Assembly: GCF_000696385.1 (NCBI RefSeq)
Contig: NZ_JJMN01000070.1
Span: 186,001 to 250,000, forward strand
Length of the DNA stretch: 64,000 nt
Source: Vibrio metoecus
GTDB lineage: Bacteria > Pseudomonadota > Gammaproteobacteria > Enterobacterales > Vibrionaceae
Reading direction: 5' to 3'
Below, piece after piece: positions 1 through 8,342 of this stretch. Numbering within the stretch: the stretch's first letter is position 1; each line of letters opens with the position of its first letter. The translations under genes were made by a program, and so were the position numbers. The notes under the pieces were generated by a model. The model made no database searches. It had not been told where the DNA came from and saw only the letters and a list, made by a program, of their open reading frames with translations.

Positions 1-8
1 AGAGTCAA

Positions 9-29
9 AGCCCGGAATATCTCCGGGCT
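9..29 (-). terminator. Hairpin terminator after the RLAN/ATP-grasp gene
   Basis: An 8-bp inverted repeat (AGCCCGGA / TCCGGGCT) with a short loop lies just downstream of the stop codon of the minus-strand gene. On that strand it is followed by only three T, so it is a weak intrinsic terminator by inspection. Confidence 0.6.
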
Positions 30-52
30 TAGTTGAGAAGGGTAAAAATGCT

Positions 53-1504
53 TTAGAAACCACGCATCTGAATACGGCGTAAGAACTCGGTCATGATGCG
101 GTCATACAGCAGATCGCCCAAAAATGCGTCTTCCACATGGTGATCGATACTTGGGTTATCGTTCACTTCAATCACGTAAACTTGACCATCAATCTCTTTA
201 AGATCCACACCATAGAGGCCACCACCAATCAGGTTTGAGGCTTTCACCGCCACATCGACGACATTTTTGGGTACTTGTTTGAGATCCAGTGTCTCAAAGC
301 CGCCCGCAGTCACTCGGCCGCTGTTGTGGTGCTGGTAAATCTGCCAGTGGCCACGGCTCATCATGTACTTACAAGCAAAAATCGCTTGGCGGTTCATCAC
401 CCCGATACGCCAGTCAAAGTCGGTCGGCATAAAGGCTTGCGCCAAAATCAGCGCACTTTTCTCAAACAGGGTGCCGGCTTCTTGCTCCAGCTCTTGTTCA
501 TTACGCACTTTCACCACACCGCGAGAGAAAGCACCATCTGGGATTTTCAGCACCATCGGGAAATCCAACTGTTCCATCAGTCCGGTTTTCCACTCAGGGT
601 CAAAACTGCGGATGATCACGCTCTTTGGAGCCGGTACTTTGTTGGTTTCCAACAGCTCAGTCAAAAACACCTTGTTGGTGCATTTCATGATCGATTCAGA
701 GTCATCCATCACCACTAAGCCCATCTTCTCGGCCGTTTTCGCGAAGCGATAGGTGTAGTTGCTGATATTGGTGGTGGCGCGAATAAACAGTCCATCAAAT
801 TCTCCCAAACGAGATAAATCATCCGGTGAAATGGTTTCCAAGTTCATGCCCAAGCGGTTGGCGGCGCGGTGGAAACGTTTGAGTGCAGAAGCATCGGACG
901 GCGGCATTTTCTCATCTGGGTCAACCAGCATCGCGATGTCGTAACGATATTTCTTCTCTTGTTTTGGACGACGCCACACTTTGGTAGAGAACATTTCCAG
1001 CGACTCAATGAAGAAATCCTGTTCTGGGTCTTCTAAGTCTTGGAACGGGAAGGGGGCGATTTTGATGATTTGCCATTGCCCTTGGTATTTGTGCATTTCC
1101 AGTTCAATCACGGGCACCATAAACTGCTCAAACAGGCGGCGCGCCAGTTTTTCCAAGCCTTTTTGTGGGGTGCGGCCAAAGTAAATCTTAGTGCTGATCA
1201 CGTCAGTGCCGTTGCTCAGCTTGTGCATCTTGATCAGGCCAGAAGAGAGGAAAAACGGCTGATTGATGTCGTTAATCGCCATCACACGAGGGATGACGCG
1301 ATGACCGCGCGCTTCCGCCATCAGTGAAACATAGTAGCCACTACTCATGTAGCCGTAATCACGGCACAGGTTAACCACCTGCACACTGCGGTGATTGAAT
1401 TTCCAGTCAGTATCGAGATACTGATCGACACTAACGACTTGTTCTGATGGGAAATATTGTTGCCAGTCACTGGCTTGATCGGTCACGATTAAAAGGTTAG
1501 CCAT
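53..1504 (-). CDS. RimK-like ATP-grasp ligase with N-terminal RLAN domain
   Basis: A 483-residue protein. The N-terminal third (about residues 30-150, including NLCRDYGYMSSGYYVSLMAE) resembles the RLAN domain found before RimK-type ATP-grasp modules. The C-terminal half (about 200-480) is an ATP-grasp fold, with KIPDGAFSRGV as the nucleotide-binding strand-loop and YGVDLKEIDGQVYVIEVNDNP ending in the E-x-N metal site. Such enzymes join an amino acid or peptide to a carboxylate using ATP; the substrate is unknown. It is divergent from a GNAT-peptidase C39 fusion gene across 206 bp holding an ERIC repeat. Family assignment is firm, function is not. It is not canonical RimK, which is a separate gene at 47.0-48.0 kb. 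Confidence 0.85.
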   Translation of the reverse strand: MANLLIVTDQASDWQQYFPSEQVVSVDQYLDTDWKFNHRSVQVVNLCRDYGYMSSGYYVSLMAEARGHRVIPRVMAINDINQPFFLSSGLIKMHKLSNGTDVISTKIYFGRTPQKGLEKLARRLFEQFMVPVIELEMHKYQGQWQIIKIAPFPFQDLEDPEQDFFIESLEMFSTKVWRRPKQEKKYRYDIAMLVDPDEKMPPSDASALKRFHRAANRLGMNLETISPDDLSRLGEFDGLFIRATTNISNYTYRFAKTAEKMGLVVMDDSESIMKCTNKVFLTELLETNKVPAPKSVIIRSFDPEWKTGLMEQLDFPMVLKIPDGAFSRGVVKVRNEQELEQEAGTLFEKSALILAQAFMPTDFDWRIGVMNRQAIFACKYMMSRGHWQIYQHHNSGRVTAGGFETLDLKQVPKNVVDVAVKASNLIGGGLYGVDLKEIDGQVYVIEVNDNPSIDHHVEDAFLGDLLYDRIMTEFLRRIQMRGF

Positions 1505-1532
1505 CGGTATATTCTTCCTATTGCAATAGGTC

Positions 1533-1661
1533 TATACCCTTCCTACTTGAAATTGCAGCGGTGTTGGCTACGTTCATTCACCCCAATCACATAGTCTATC
1601 TATGCTCATGGGGATGAATTCACTTAGCCGCCTACCTGCAACTCCAAGTAGTTTGGGTCTA
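1533..1661. repeat. ERIC element (copy 1)
   Basis: A 129-bp imperfect palindrome that begins TATACCC and ends TGGGTCTA. It carries the ERIC core signatures (CACCCCAATCAC, CATGGGGATGAA, GCAACTCCAAGTAG). It matches copies at 5452-5579 and 8090-8248 almost base for base. It fills most of the gap between the divergent RLAN and GNAT-C39 genes, so their promoters must be close to or inside it. Confidence 0.92.
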
Positions 1662-1710
1662 TTATTTGAGTCGCAATCTCGTCAATCCACTCATTATTTA
1701 AGGACGTTGA

Positions 1711-2802
1711 ATGGACATTCGTCGTGCCAATAGCGCTGATCTCAATGCGCTCAATGCGTTAGAACAACAGCTTTTTGACGGGGATAGAATCTCTCCTCGT
1801 CAAATGAAGCGTTTTTTACATTCCGACCATGCGGCGTTATTCGTGGCAGATGCCGGCGACCAGCTGGCGGGATATGCATTGCTTCTATTTCATCAAGGTA
1901 CACAGCTATCAAGATTGTATTCGATTGCCGTAAAACCTGAATTCAGAGGGCAGAGAATTGCTCAGAGTTTAGTCGAGCAATGCGAGCGTGCTGCTCTTGA
2001 TCAAGGCTCGACTACATTACGGCTGGAAGTGCGTGAAGACAATACCGCCGCATTAAAATTATATGAAAAGATGGGCTATAAAACCTTGAAGTTGCTCATC
2101 CATTACTATGACGACTTGTGCGATGGTCGCAGAATGCAAAAAAGGTTAACGCCGAAAGAGTCCAAAGTCTTGCTGCCGATGCCTTTGTATGTGCAAACCA
2201 CGCCGTTTACGTGTGGCGCAGCCTGTCTGTTGATGAGTTTTTCTTGTTTGGATAAGGATTTTGAGCCGACTCGCACACAAGAAATGCAACTGTGGCGTGA
2301 AGCCACCACGATTTTTATGGCCGCGGGGCATGGTGGCTGCAGTGGGCAAGGTTTGGCGCTGGCTGCCGCAAGACGTGGCTATCATGTTGAGCTATGGAAT
2401 CAATCTCGATCAACGCCTTTTATTGATAGTGTACGCGATCCCAATAAAAAGCAGATCATTGAGTTAGTACACCAAGATTTTTGCCAACAACTTGCCGAAC
2501 AAGATGTGAGTATGATTGATGCCCCGCCATCGCAAGCCCAGCTCGAAGAGTGGGTACGGCAAGGAGCCTGTGTGCTGCTGCTCATTAGCACGTACCGTTT
2601 TGATGGCAAGAAAGAGCCGCACTGGATTGTGCTCAGTGGTTTGAGTGATAAGTTCTTCTTTTTCCATGATCCGCATGCCGAATCGGAAGAGCATGTGGTT
2701 GGCTCTGGTTATATTCCGGTGGGGAAAGCGGCACTGTCGCAAATCATCGGTTTTGGTAAGCAAAAGCAGATCGCTTGTGTGGTGATCACACCTCGTCAAT
2801 AG
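1711..2802 (+). CDS. GNAT acetyltransferase fused to a peptidase C39-like domain
   Basis: A 363-residue two-domain protein. Residues 1-145 are a GNAT N-acetyltransferase, with acetyl-CoA loop YSIAVKPEFRGQRIAQSLVE and YEKMGYK at the end of the fold. Residues about 155-360 resemble the C39-like cysteine peptidase family (DUF3335): TPFTCGAACLLMSF supplies the candidate catalytic Cys, EPHWIVLSG the His, and FFFHDPHA the Asp. No ABC transporter domain is attached, so it is not a bacteriocin exporter of the usual kind. The start is chosen at ATG 1711 behind AAGGA. The neighbouring divergent ATP-grasp gene suggests a joint peptide-modifying role, but the substrate is unknown. Confidence 0.85.
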   Translation: MDIRRANSADLNALNALEQQLFDGDRISPRQMKRFLHSDHAALFVADAGDQLAGYALLLFHQGTQLSRLYSIAVKPEFRGQRIAQSLVEQCERAALDQGSTTLRLEVREDNTAALKLYEKMGYKTLKLLIHYYDDLCDGRRMQKRLTPKESKVLLPMPLYVQTTPFTCGAACLLMSFSCLDKDFEPTRTQEMQLWREATTIFMAAGHGGCSGQGLALAAARRGYHVELWNQSRSTPFIDSVRDPNKKQIIELVHQDFCQQLAEQDVSMIDAPPSQAQLEEWVRQGACVLLLISTYRFDGKKEPHWIVLSGLSDKFFFFHDPHAESEEHVVGSGYIPVGKAALSQIIGFGKQKQIACVVITPRQ

Positions 2803-2964
2803 AGTTTGAGTGAAATGCACTTTCTAAGGTCATAATGACTCGATTTTTTGGTGTCATTATGACTTTTCCTTTTTCTAGTCTATTGATTTTAAATATGAAT
2901 TATCTTGGCTTGGTTTGTGCTCATCACTGGTTCGGTCTGTGATGAAGTCGGCGAAGGAGCCAAA

Positions 2965-4150
2965 GTGATCAACATTATCGATAAACGTGTCGAAGAGCGT
3001 ATCCCTGCTGTGCTGCGGTTTGGGTTTTCGTCCTTTCTTTTTGCTAGGCAGTGTTTATGCCGTGATTGCCATCCTCGCTTGGGTTTGGATGTTTCAAGCC
3101 GGGCAACCGCAACGATTGCAAGTTCCCGCGCTGTGGTGGCATGTACATGAGATGCTGTTTGGTTTTGCGATGGCGATTGTGGCCGGGTTTCTACTGACTG
3201 CCGTACAAAACTGGACGGGCATTAATGGCACGAAAAGTCACCGTTTAGCTGTTATTGTGGCTTTGTGGCTAATGGTGCGCGTGCTGTTTTGGTTACCTGT
3301 GCCACTGTGGTTAACGTCGAGCATTGAAGCGTTATTTCTACTGGCGGTGGCCTATGAAGTGGGTTTACGTGTAGTGAAGGCTAAAGGTTGGCGCAACCTG
3401 TTTTTCATCCCTCTGTTTTTGTTGGCGATTGCCGCTAATTTTGCCAGCTATGCCACTATTAAAGGCATGCCACCATTCCCGAGCAGTGCGGTGTGGCAAG
3501 CCATGCTGTGGTGGTTTATGTTGCTGCTGTCGGTGATGGGCGGGCGAGTGATTCCGTTTTTCAGTGCAAAACGTTTCCAGTTTACAAAAGCTGAGCCGAT
3601 TTTGGCTTTGGATGTGATCGCTAACGGTAGCTTACTGGCGCTGTTTGTACTTAGTTTCTTCCCATTGACCATGGCACAACTCGGCCAGCCTTTGATGCAG
3701 GTGTCTGGCGTCGCGCAATTGATCCGCTTTTTACGTTGGCAACCTTGGCGTACCTTGAGTGAGCCTTTGGTGTGGTCACTGCATGCTGCCTATCTGTGTA
3801 TCCCGCTGAGTTTGCTGCTGCGCGGGAGTGTGAATAACGCTTGGCTGAACCACAACTTACTGCATCTATTTGCGATTGGTGCGCTGTCTGGCCTAGTTTT
3901 AAGCATGATTGCGCGTGTCACGATGGGGCACACGGGGCGAGCGATTTATCAAGGCCCTAACATGCAATGGGCATTTATCGCTTTGTTGCTTGCCGCAGTC
4001 GTGCGTGGTTTGGGTGTTGGTTTGCTACCGCAACAGTTGCTGATTTGGGTGAACCTGAGCGCCGCGCTGTGGGTGATTGCGTTTGCACTGTTTGTGCTGC
4101 GCTTTGGCGCAATGTTGCTGAAACCAAGAGTGGATGGTCATCCCGGTTAA
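2965..4150 (+). CDS. nnrS: NnrS family heme-copper membrane protein (frame broken near 3025)
   Basis: NnrS is a polytopic membrane protein linked to protection from nitric oxide. The C-terminal part read from about 3030 is entirely hydrophobic with roughly twelve predicted spans and typical NnrS motifs (HEMLFGFAMAIVAGFLLTAV, GGRVIPFF, RVTMGHTGR). The true N-terminus lies in another frame: GTG at 2965, behind AAGGAG, gives INIIDKRVEERIPAVLRFGF, after which the frame must change to read RPFFLLGS. Removing one T from the TTTT run at 3025-3028 joins the two parts into a 394-residue protein of normal size. As written the gene is frameshifted; a base-calling insertion is the likelier reason. Confidence 0.85.
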
Positions 4151-4180
4151 GCGTATTGAAATGCAAGATTTGAGATAAAA

Positions 4181-4209
4181 AAATGGCTTGGAAATCCAAG
4201 CCATTTTTC
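4181..4209. terminator. Bidirectional terminator between nnrS and dapD
   Basis: A perfect 11-bp stem (AAATGGCTTGG / CCAAGCCATTT) with an AAAT loop is flanked by an A-run on the left and a T-run on the right. It can end transcription of the convergent genes nnrS (+) and dapD (-). Confidence 0.85.
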
Positions 4210-4231
4210 TTGCATCACGAACGTATCAAGA

Positions 4232-5263
4232 TCAGTTGTTCTTGTGCAGTTCGCTGTTGAGTTCCACGGCCGATTTGTTGGCCAGACACTCAATTTGTCC
4301 AGTCAGTGAGTTACGACGGAACAGCAGATCCGAAACGCCAGCCAGATCGCGTGCTTTAACGATATCGACTTGGTTGCCATCTTTATCCAGCGTGCGCACT
4401 TTGGTGCCAGCCGTCACGTACAAGCCTGACTCCACAGTACAGCGATCGCCAAGTGGGAAGCCCAAGCCGGCGTTTGCACCAAGCAGAGAGTTTTCACCAA
4501 TCGATACCACCACTTTGCCGCCGCCCGAGAGCGTACCCATGATGGATGCGCCGCCGCCGATGTCTGAGCCATTGCCCACCACAACACCCGCAGAGATACG
4601 GCCTTCAACCATGCTTACGCCAGTGGTACCCGCGTTGAAGTTGATGAAGCCTTCGTGCATGACTGTGGTGCCTTCGCCCACATGAGCGCCAAGACGTACG
4701 CGAGAAGTGTCCGCGATACGAATACCCGCAGGGACCACGTAATCGACCATTTTCGGGAATTTGTCGACGCAATCAACCGTCAGCACTCGGCCAGCCAAAC
4801 GCGCTTCGATTTGGCGCTCTGCCAGTTCTGGTAGATCAATAGGGCCTTCATTGGTCCATGCGATGTTGTGCAGCAGACCGAAAATGCCATCCAGTACTGT
4901 ACCGTGTGGTTTAACCAGACGGTGAGAAATCAGTTGTAGCTTGAGGTAACCTTCAGCCACGCTTTGTGGCTTGTCATCGCTGGCCAGAATCACCAGCACG
5001 AGAGGCTGTTTGGCATTGGCAGCTTTATCAGCAAATGCTGCGCTTGCAGCTTGTTGATGAGCGGCGAAAACCGCGGCTAATTGCGCGCTTTGTGCCGCGG
5101 TAATGTCTAGCGCTTGATTGCCTTCTTGGTAACCTGCAATCGGTGCTAATGCTGCAACCAAAGCGTCGCTAGGAGCCAGAATTGGGGTTGGGAAGAAGGC
5201 TTCAATAATTTTTCCATCACGATTTTTGGTCGCGGTTGCTAGACCTAAAGCAAAGTACGCCAT
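4232..5263 (-). CDS. dapD: Tetrahydrodipicolinate N-succinyltransferase
   Basis: DapD transfers succinyl from succinyl-CoA to tetrahydrodipicolinate in the succinylase branch of lysine and diaminopimelate synthesis in the cytoplasm. The 343-residue protein is the long form of the family; the E. coli enzyme is about 274. Residues about 180-300 show left-handed beta-helix hexapeptide repeats (RIADTSRVRLGAHVGEGTTV, GRISAGVVVGNGSDIGGGAS). The family region VPAGIRIADTSRVRLGAHVG is intact. It is a single gene, convergent with nnrS; its upstream region (5264-5451) is AT-rich with no gene I can identify. Confidence 0.93.
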   Translation of the reverse strand: MAYFALGLATATKNRDGKIIEAFFPTPILAPSDALVAALAPIAGYQEGNQALDITAAQSAQLAAVFAAHQQAASAAFADKAANAKQPLVLVILASDDKPQSVAEGYLKLQLISHRLVKPHGTVLDGIFGLLHNIAWTNEGPIDLPELAERQIEARLAGRVLTVDCVDKFPKMVDYVVPAGIRIADTSRVRLGAHVGEGTTVMHEGFINFNAGTTGVSMVEGRISAGVVVGNGSDIGGGASIMGTLSGGGKVVVSIGENSLLGANAGLGFPLGDRCTVESGLYVTAGTKVRTLDKDGNQVDIVKARDLAGVSDLLFRRNSLTGQIECLANKSAVELNSELHKNN

Positions 5264-5451
5264 GTGTATTCTCCATCATCAAAAGTGAGCGGTTTACTGT
5301 TGTGTTTTGCAGCAGCAAAGGCAGTAAGTTGAGCATCCACAGCTCAACCGATAGGTGGTTCATCATAAAGAGTGGATGAGCTGGATAAAAGACCGCAGAG
5401 GCAATCCGTCTGTAGAAGAATGCATTTTGTCTTTTTAAAGAGATATTGCGT

Positions 5452-5579
5452 TATCCCCTTCCTACTTGAAGCTGCTGCGGTGTTGGCTACGTTCGTTCAC
5501 CCCAATCACATAGTTTATCTATGCTCATGGGGATGAACTCTCTTGCCGCCTACCTGCAACTCCAAGTAGTTTGGGTATA
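5452..5579. repeat. ERIC element (copy 2)
   Basis: A 128-bp imperfect palindrome nearly identical to the copy at 1533-1661, ending in the standard TTTGGGTATA. It lies in the 407-bp gap between dapD and yebG, where I see no other feature except the yebG terminator. Confidence 0.93.
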
Positions 5580-5637
5580 AAAAGAATCCCGTTCATTTTT
5601 CGCAGTGCTTCGTCTGTGAGCCAACCTCAGCAAATAA

Positions 5638-5664
5638 AAAACCGCTGGTTTCACTCAGCGGTTT
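5638..5664 (-). terminator. Terminator after yebG
   Basis: A stem AACCGCTG / CAGCGGTT encloses an 8-nt loop and is followed on the minus strand by a T-rich tract (TTTTTTAT). It lies just past the yebG stop codon. Confidence 0.85.
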
Positions 5665-5670
5665 TCTTGA

Positions 5671-5979
5671 TTAGGCAGCGTCGTCGACAGACTCATCGTC
5701 ATCACTGTCTGCAACCGCTTTCGGCTTCTTGCCCGTTGCTGGAGCAGGTTTACGCTTGGCTCCCAGTGCGCACAGTACGTCTTCTTTGTTTTGAGCCAAG
5801 AACATCGCCAGCTCTTCTTGCTTGGCTTCATCTTCGATCAGAGCACTTTTACCCAGCAGTTCGAACAGCTCGTCTGCCATATCCAGCATTTTGTCATAAG
5901 CGTCAGCTTCGGCTTTCGAGGTAAAAGTCATTTTCTCTTCTCCGTTGCGCTCCACCACGTACTTCACGATAACAGCCAT
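5671..5979 (-). CDS. yebG: YebG family SOS-inducible protein
   Basis: A 102-residue acidic protein that starts MAVIVKYVVERNGEEKMTF, with FTSKAEADAYDKMLDMAD matching E. coli YebG. The tail after residue about 75 is low-complexity, basic then acidic (PAPATGKKPK, DSDDDESVDDAA). YebG belongs to the LexA regulon in E. coli; its molecular role is not established. A perfect CTG-N10-CAG LexA box lies 31 bp upstream of the start codon and supports the assignment. It is monocistronic with its own terminator. Confidence 0.9.
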   Translation of the reverse strand: MAVIVKYVVERNGEEKMTFTSKAEADAYDKMLDMADELFELLGKSALIEDEAKQEELAMFLAQNKEDVLCALGAKRKPAPATGKKPKAVADSDDDESVDDAA

Positions 5980-6010
5980 GGTTAATCCTCTAGTTTGTCG
6001 CTAAAAATAA

Positions 6011-6026
6011 CTGGCTGTTTATACAG
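6011..6026 (-). promoter_or_regulatory. LexA (SOS) box upstream of yebG
   Basis: CTGGCTGTTTATACAG has the invariant CTG-N10-CAG form with a mostly AT core on one side. It is 31 bp upstream of the yebG start, a normal operator position. Confidence 0.85.
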
Positions 6027-6094
6027 TTTTTATTCACTAAAGTCCAGTTGCGACCACCAAAATGCGCGCTGAGTCATATCCCTTGATTCACTGA

Positions 6095-7009
6095 TTAATC
6101 GAGTTGCAGTAGGGCGCTTTGGCTCGCCCATTGGGGACAAAATTCAATGAACTGCCGTAGCAGTGGGTTTTGGTATTTCTCTTTATGAACCAACATCCAG
6201 AAGCGACGTTTCATATCGAGAGGGACATTGAGAATCACCACGCGCCCATCTTGTTGAGGCGTTTTCGCGGCTAATCGAGACAAGCAGCCTAGCCCTAAAC
6301 CGGAAGAGACACTATTGATCAGCGCTTCGGTGGTATTGAGCTCAAACGCTTCAATCCAGTGCTCGATGCGTGGCGCAATCACACGTAAGAAAAACTCGCG
6401 CGAGCCAGAACCTGCTTCACGCAGCACCCAATCACTGTGTTCAAAATCGCTCATGACCAAGCGCTCTTGCTGCGCGAGAGGATGATCGGGCGCACAGATG
6501 ATACACATCTCATCTTGGCTAAACTGAGTAGAGATGAGCTCGGGATGCAGCGTTTTGCCTTCAATCAGACCGATATCGAGCTCGTAATCGACCAGCTTTT
6601 GGCACACTTGCGCTGAGTTGGAAATAAACAAGCTTTGTGACGGATGCGGATGCAACTGCCGAAAGGCACTGATCAGATAAGGTGCAACTTGATTACCTAT
6701 AGTGTCACTCGAACCGATGCGCAGTTTGCCAGTGAGCACCTGCTGCTCTGCAAACAGGCGGTCGATATCTTTGGCGCGCTGCAGCAGTTCATCGGCCATT
6801 GGCAGCAGTTTTTGCCCTTCTTGGTTAAGCACCAAGCGGTTGTTGACGCGATCAAACAGTGCATGGCCAAGCTGTTTTTCCAGCTCTGACAGTGCGACAC
6901 TGACCGCGGCTTTGGAGAGGCACAGCACTTCTGCGGCGACAGTCAAACTTTTATGTTGAGTGATGGTGGTGAAAACCCGCAATTGTTTGAGCGAAATATG
7001 GCTAGCCAT
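6095..7009 (-). CDS. LysR family transcriptional regulator
   Basis: A 304-residue LysR-type regulator. Residues 1-65 hold the winged helix-turn-helix (SLTVAAEVLCLSKAAVSVAL, then LFDRVNNRLVLNQEG). Residues about 90-300 are the periplasmic-binding-like effector domain (LRIGSSDTIGNQVAPYLISA, DIGLIEGKTLHPELIS). It is divergent from a TDT-family transporter gene 110 bp away, so regulation of that transporter is the natural guess. The ligand cannot be inferred from the sequence. Confidence 0.9.
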   Translation of the reverse strand: MASHISLKQLRVFTTITQHKSLTVAAEVLCLSKAAVSVALSELEKQLGHALFDRVNNRLVLNQEGQKLLPMADELLQRAKDIDRLFAEQQVLTGKLRIGSSDTIGNQVAPYLISAFRQLHPHPSQSLFISNSAQVCQKLVDYELDIGLIEGKTLHPELISTQFSQDEMCIICAPDHPLAQQERLVMSDFEHSDWVLREAGSGSREFFLRVIAPRIEHWIEAFELNTTEALINSVSSGLGLGCLSRLAAKTPQQDGRVVILNVPLDMKRRFWMLVHKEKYQNPLLRQFIEFCPQWASQSALLQLD

Positions 7010-7119
7010 GGCGACCGTTTAGTTTTATTGAACATGTGTTAGAAATAATTAGATAGTTGAAAACAAAGTGCAAGCGTAAGATGCGCTTATTAACCGATAA
7101 CCATCAATAGAGAGACAGT

Positions 7120-8088
7120 ATGATTCGAGCAGCAAAAGCGAAAGTGATGGGAGCGCCGACCCCAATGGCCGGCCTCGCGCTAGGGATTGCGAGCTTGGGA
7201 TGGAGTTGGGAAAACATGATTGCGGCACACGGTGTCGCGCAGTGGGTGGGTGCTGCAATCGCCAGTGTGCTATTGATTGTGCTGGCCTTTAAATTTTTAT
7301 GGCACGGCCACTTGTTACGCCAAGATTTGGCGCATCCGGTAGTGGGCAGTGTGGTGCCAACCTTTGCCATGGCAACCATGGTGGTGTCGGCGTCGCTGGG
7401 TCATTTTTACCCTGTGGCTGGCGATGCTTTGTGGCTGTTTGCCGTGGGCTTACATATTCTGTTTTTGGTGAGTTTTTTGTATCACCGCGCCCAAGCGTTT
7501 GAGCTGCACCACATGGTGCCAAGCTGGTTTGTGCCACCTGTCGGCATTATCGTCGCTGACGTTTCTTTCTCGGGCCATCCTGCGTTAGCGCCAATTGCCT
7601 ACGCGTGTTTAGTTTTTGGCATGCTGGCTTACGCCGTGATGCTGCCTATGATGATCTATCGTTTTATTTTTACACATGAAATTCCAGATGCGGCGAAGCC
7701 AACATTGGCGATCATGGCCGCGCCAGCCAGCCTCTCTCTGGCCGGTTATTTGACCGTTGTGGCGGAACCATCACCGGTGATTGTGGCGTTGCTGTTTGGT
7801 ATTGCAGTACTGATGACCGCCATCATCTACTTGGCATTCACGCGTTTACTGCGTCTGCCTTTTAGTCCCGGTTATGCGGCCTTTACCTTCCCGATGGTGA
7901 TTGGTGCGACTGCGCTATTTAAAATGGCGCATTGGATGGAAAGCATTAACGTAGCGGAGCGTTTTGTTGCTCAGGTGCATTGGTTAGCCAGCCTTGAGCT
8001 GATCGTGGCAACGGTGGTGGTGAGCTATGTTGCGATTCGCTATCTGGCGTTTTATCAACCACATAAAGTCTTGGTGCGTTCTCGTTAA
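7120..8088 (+). CDS. TDT family transporter (TehA/SLAC1-like)
   Basis: A 322-residue membrane protein with about ten hydrophobic segments, matching the tellurite-resistance/dicarboxylate (TDT) family that includes TehA, bacterial malate exporters and plant SLAC1 anion channels. Recognisable stretches are APTPMAGLALGIASLGWSWE near the N-terminus, PTFAMATMVVSASLGHF in the middle and FSPGYAAFTFPMVIGATALF near the C-terminus. The substrate is not evident; the TehA label refers only to the fold. It is divergent from a LysR regulator. The start at ATG 7120 follows AGAGAGAC. Confidence 0.85.
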   Translation: MIRAAKAKVMGAPTPMAGLALGIASLGWSWENMIAAHGVAQWVGAAIASVLLIVLAFKFLWHGHLLRQDLAHPVVGSVVPTFAMATMVVSASLGHFYPVAGDALWLFAVGLHILFLVSFLYHRAQAFELHHMVPSWFVPPVGIIVADVSFSGHPALAPIAYACLVFGMLAYAVMLPMMIYRFIFTHEIPDAAKPTLAIMAAPASLSLAGYLTVVAEPSPVIVALLFGIAVLMTAIIYLAFTRLLRLPFSPGYAAFTFPMVIGATALFKMAHWMESINVAERFVAQVHWLASLELIVATVVVSYVAIRYLAFYQPHKVLVRSR

Positions 8089-8089
8089 C

Positions 8090-8248
8090 TATCCCTTTCC
8101 TACTTGAAGTTGCAGCGGTGTTGGCTACGTTCGTTCACCCCAATCACAGAGTTTGCCTATGTAGTTTGTCTATGCTGATGGGGATTCACTCACTTGCCGC
8201 CTAGCTGCAACTCCTAGTTGTTTGGGTATATCAAGTGGTTTGGGTATA
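8090..8248. repeat. ERIC element (copy 3, expanded)
   Basis: This third ERIC copy starts at TATCCC just after the TDT stop codon. It differs from the others by an internal expansion near 8150-8172 (TATGTAGTTTG repeated in altered form) and by a duplicated tail: TTTGGGTATA appears at 8221-8230 and again at 8239-8248. The rest of the gap up to recC shows nothing clear. Confidence 0.88.
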
Positions 8249-8342
8249 GATTGAGATCCTGCCCCCGCGTCTTTTTTTATCCTTCCTGACATGCACTTAT
8301 GCTACTCTCAGCTCATGATGAGTCGAGCAGCATGAGTGCATT

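Noticed and set aside
2905..3150. An 81-codon ORF before nnrS
   Set aside because: Only its middle part (from GTG 2965 to about 3028) is coding and is the true N-terminus of NnrS; the rest is a frame shadow.
7120..8088. A tellurite resistance function for the TDT gene
   Set aside because: TehA-like fold alone does not show tellurite resistance; no tehB is next to it.
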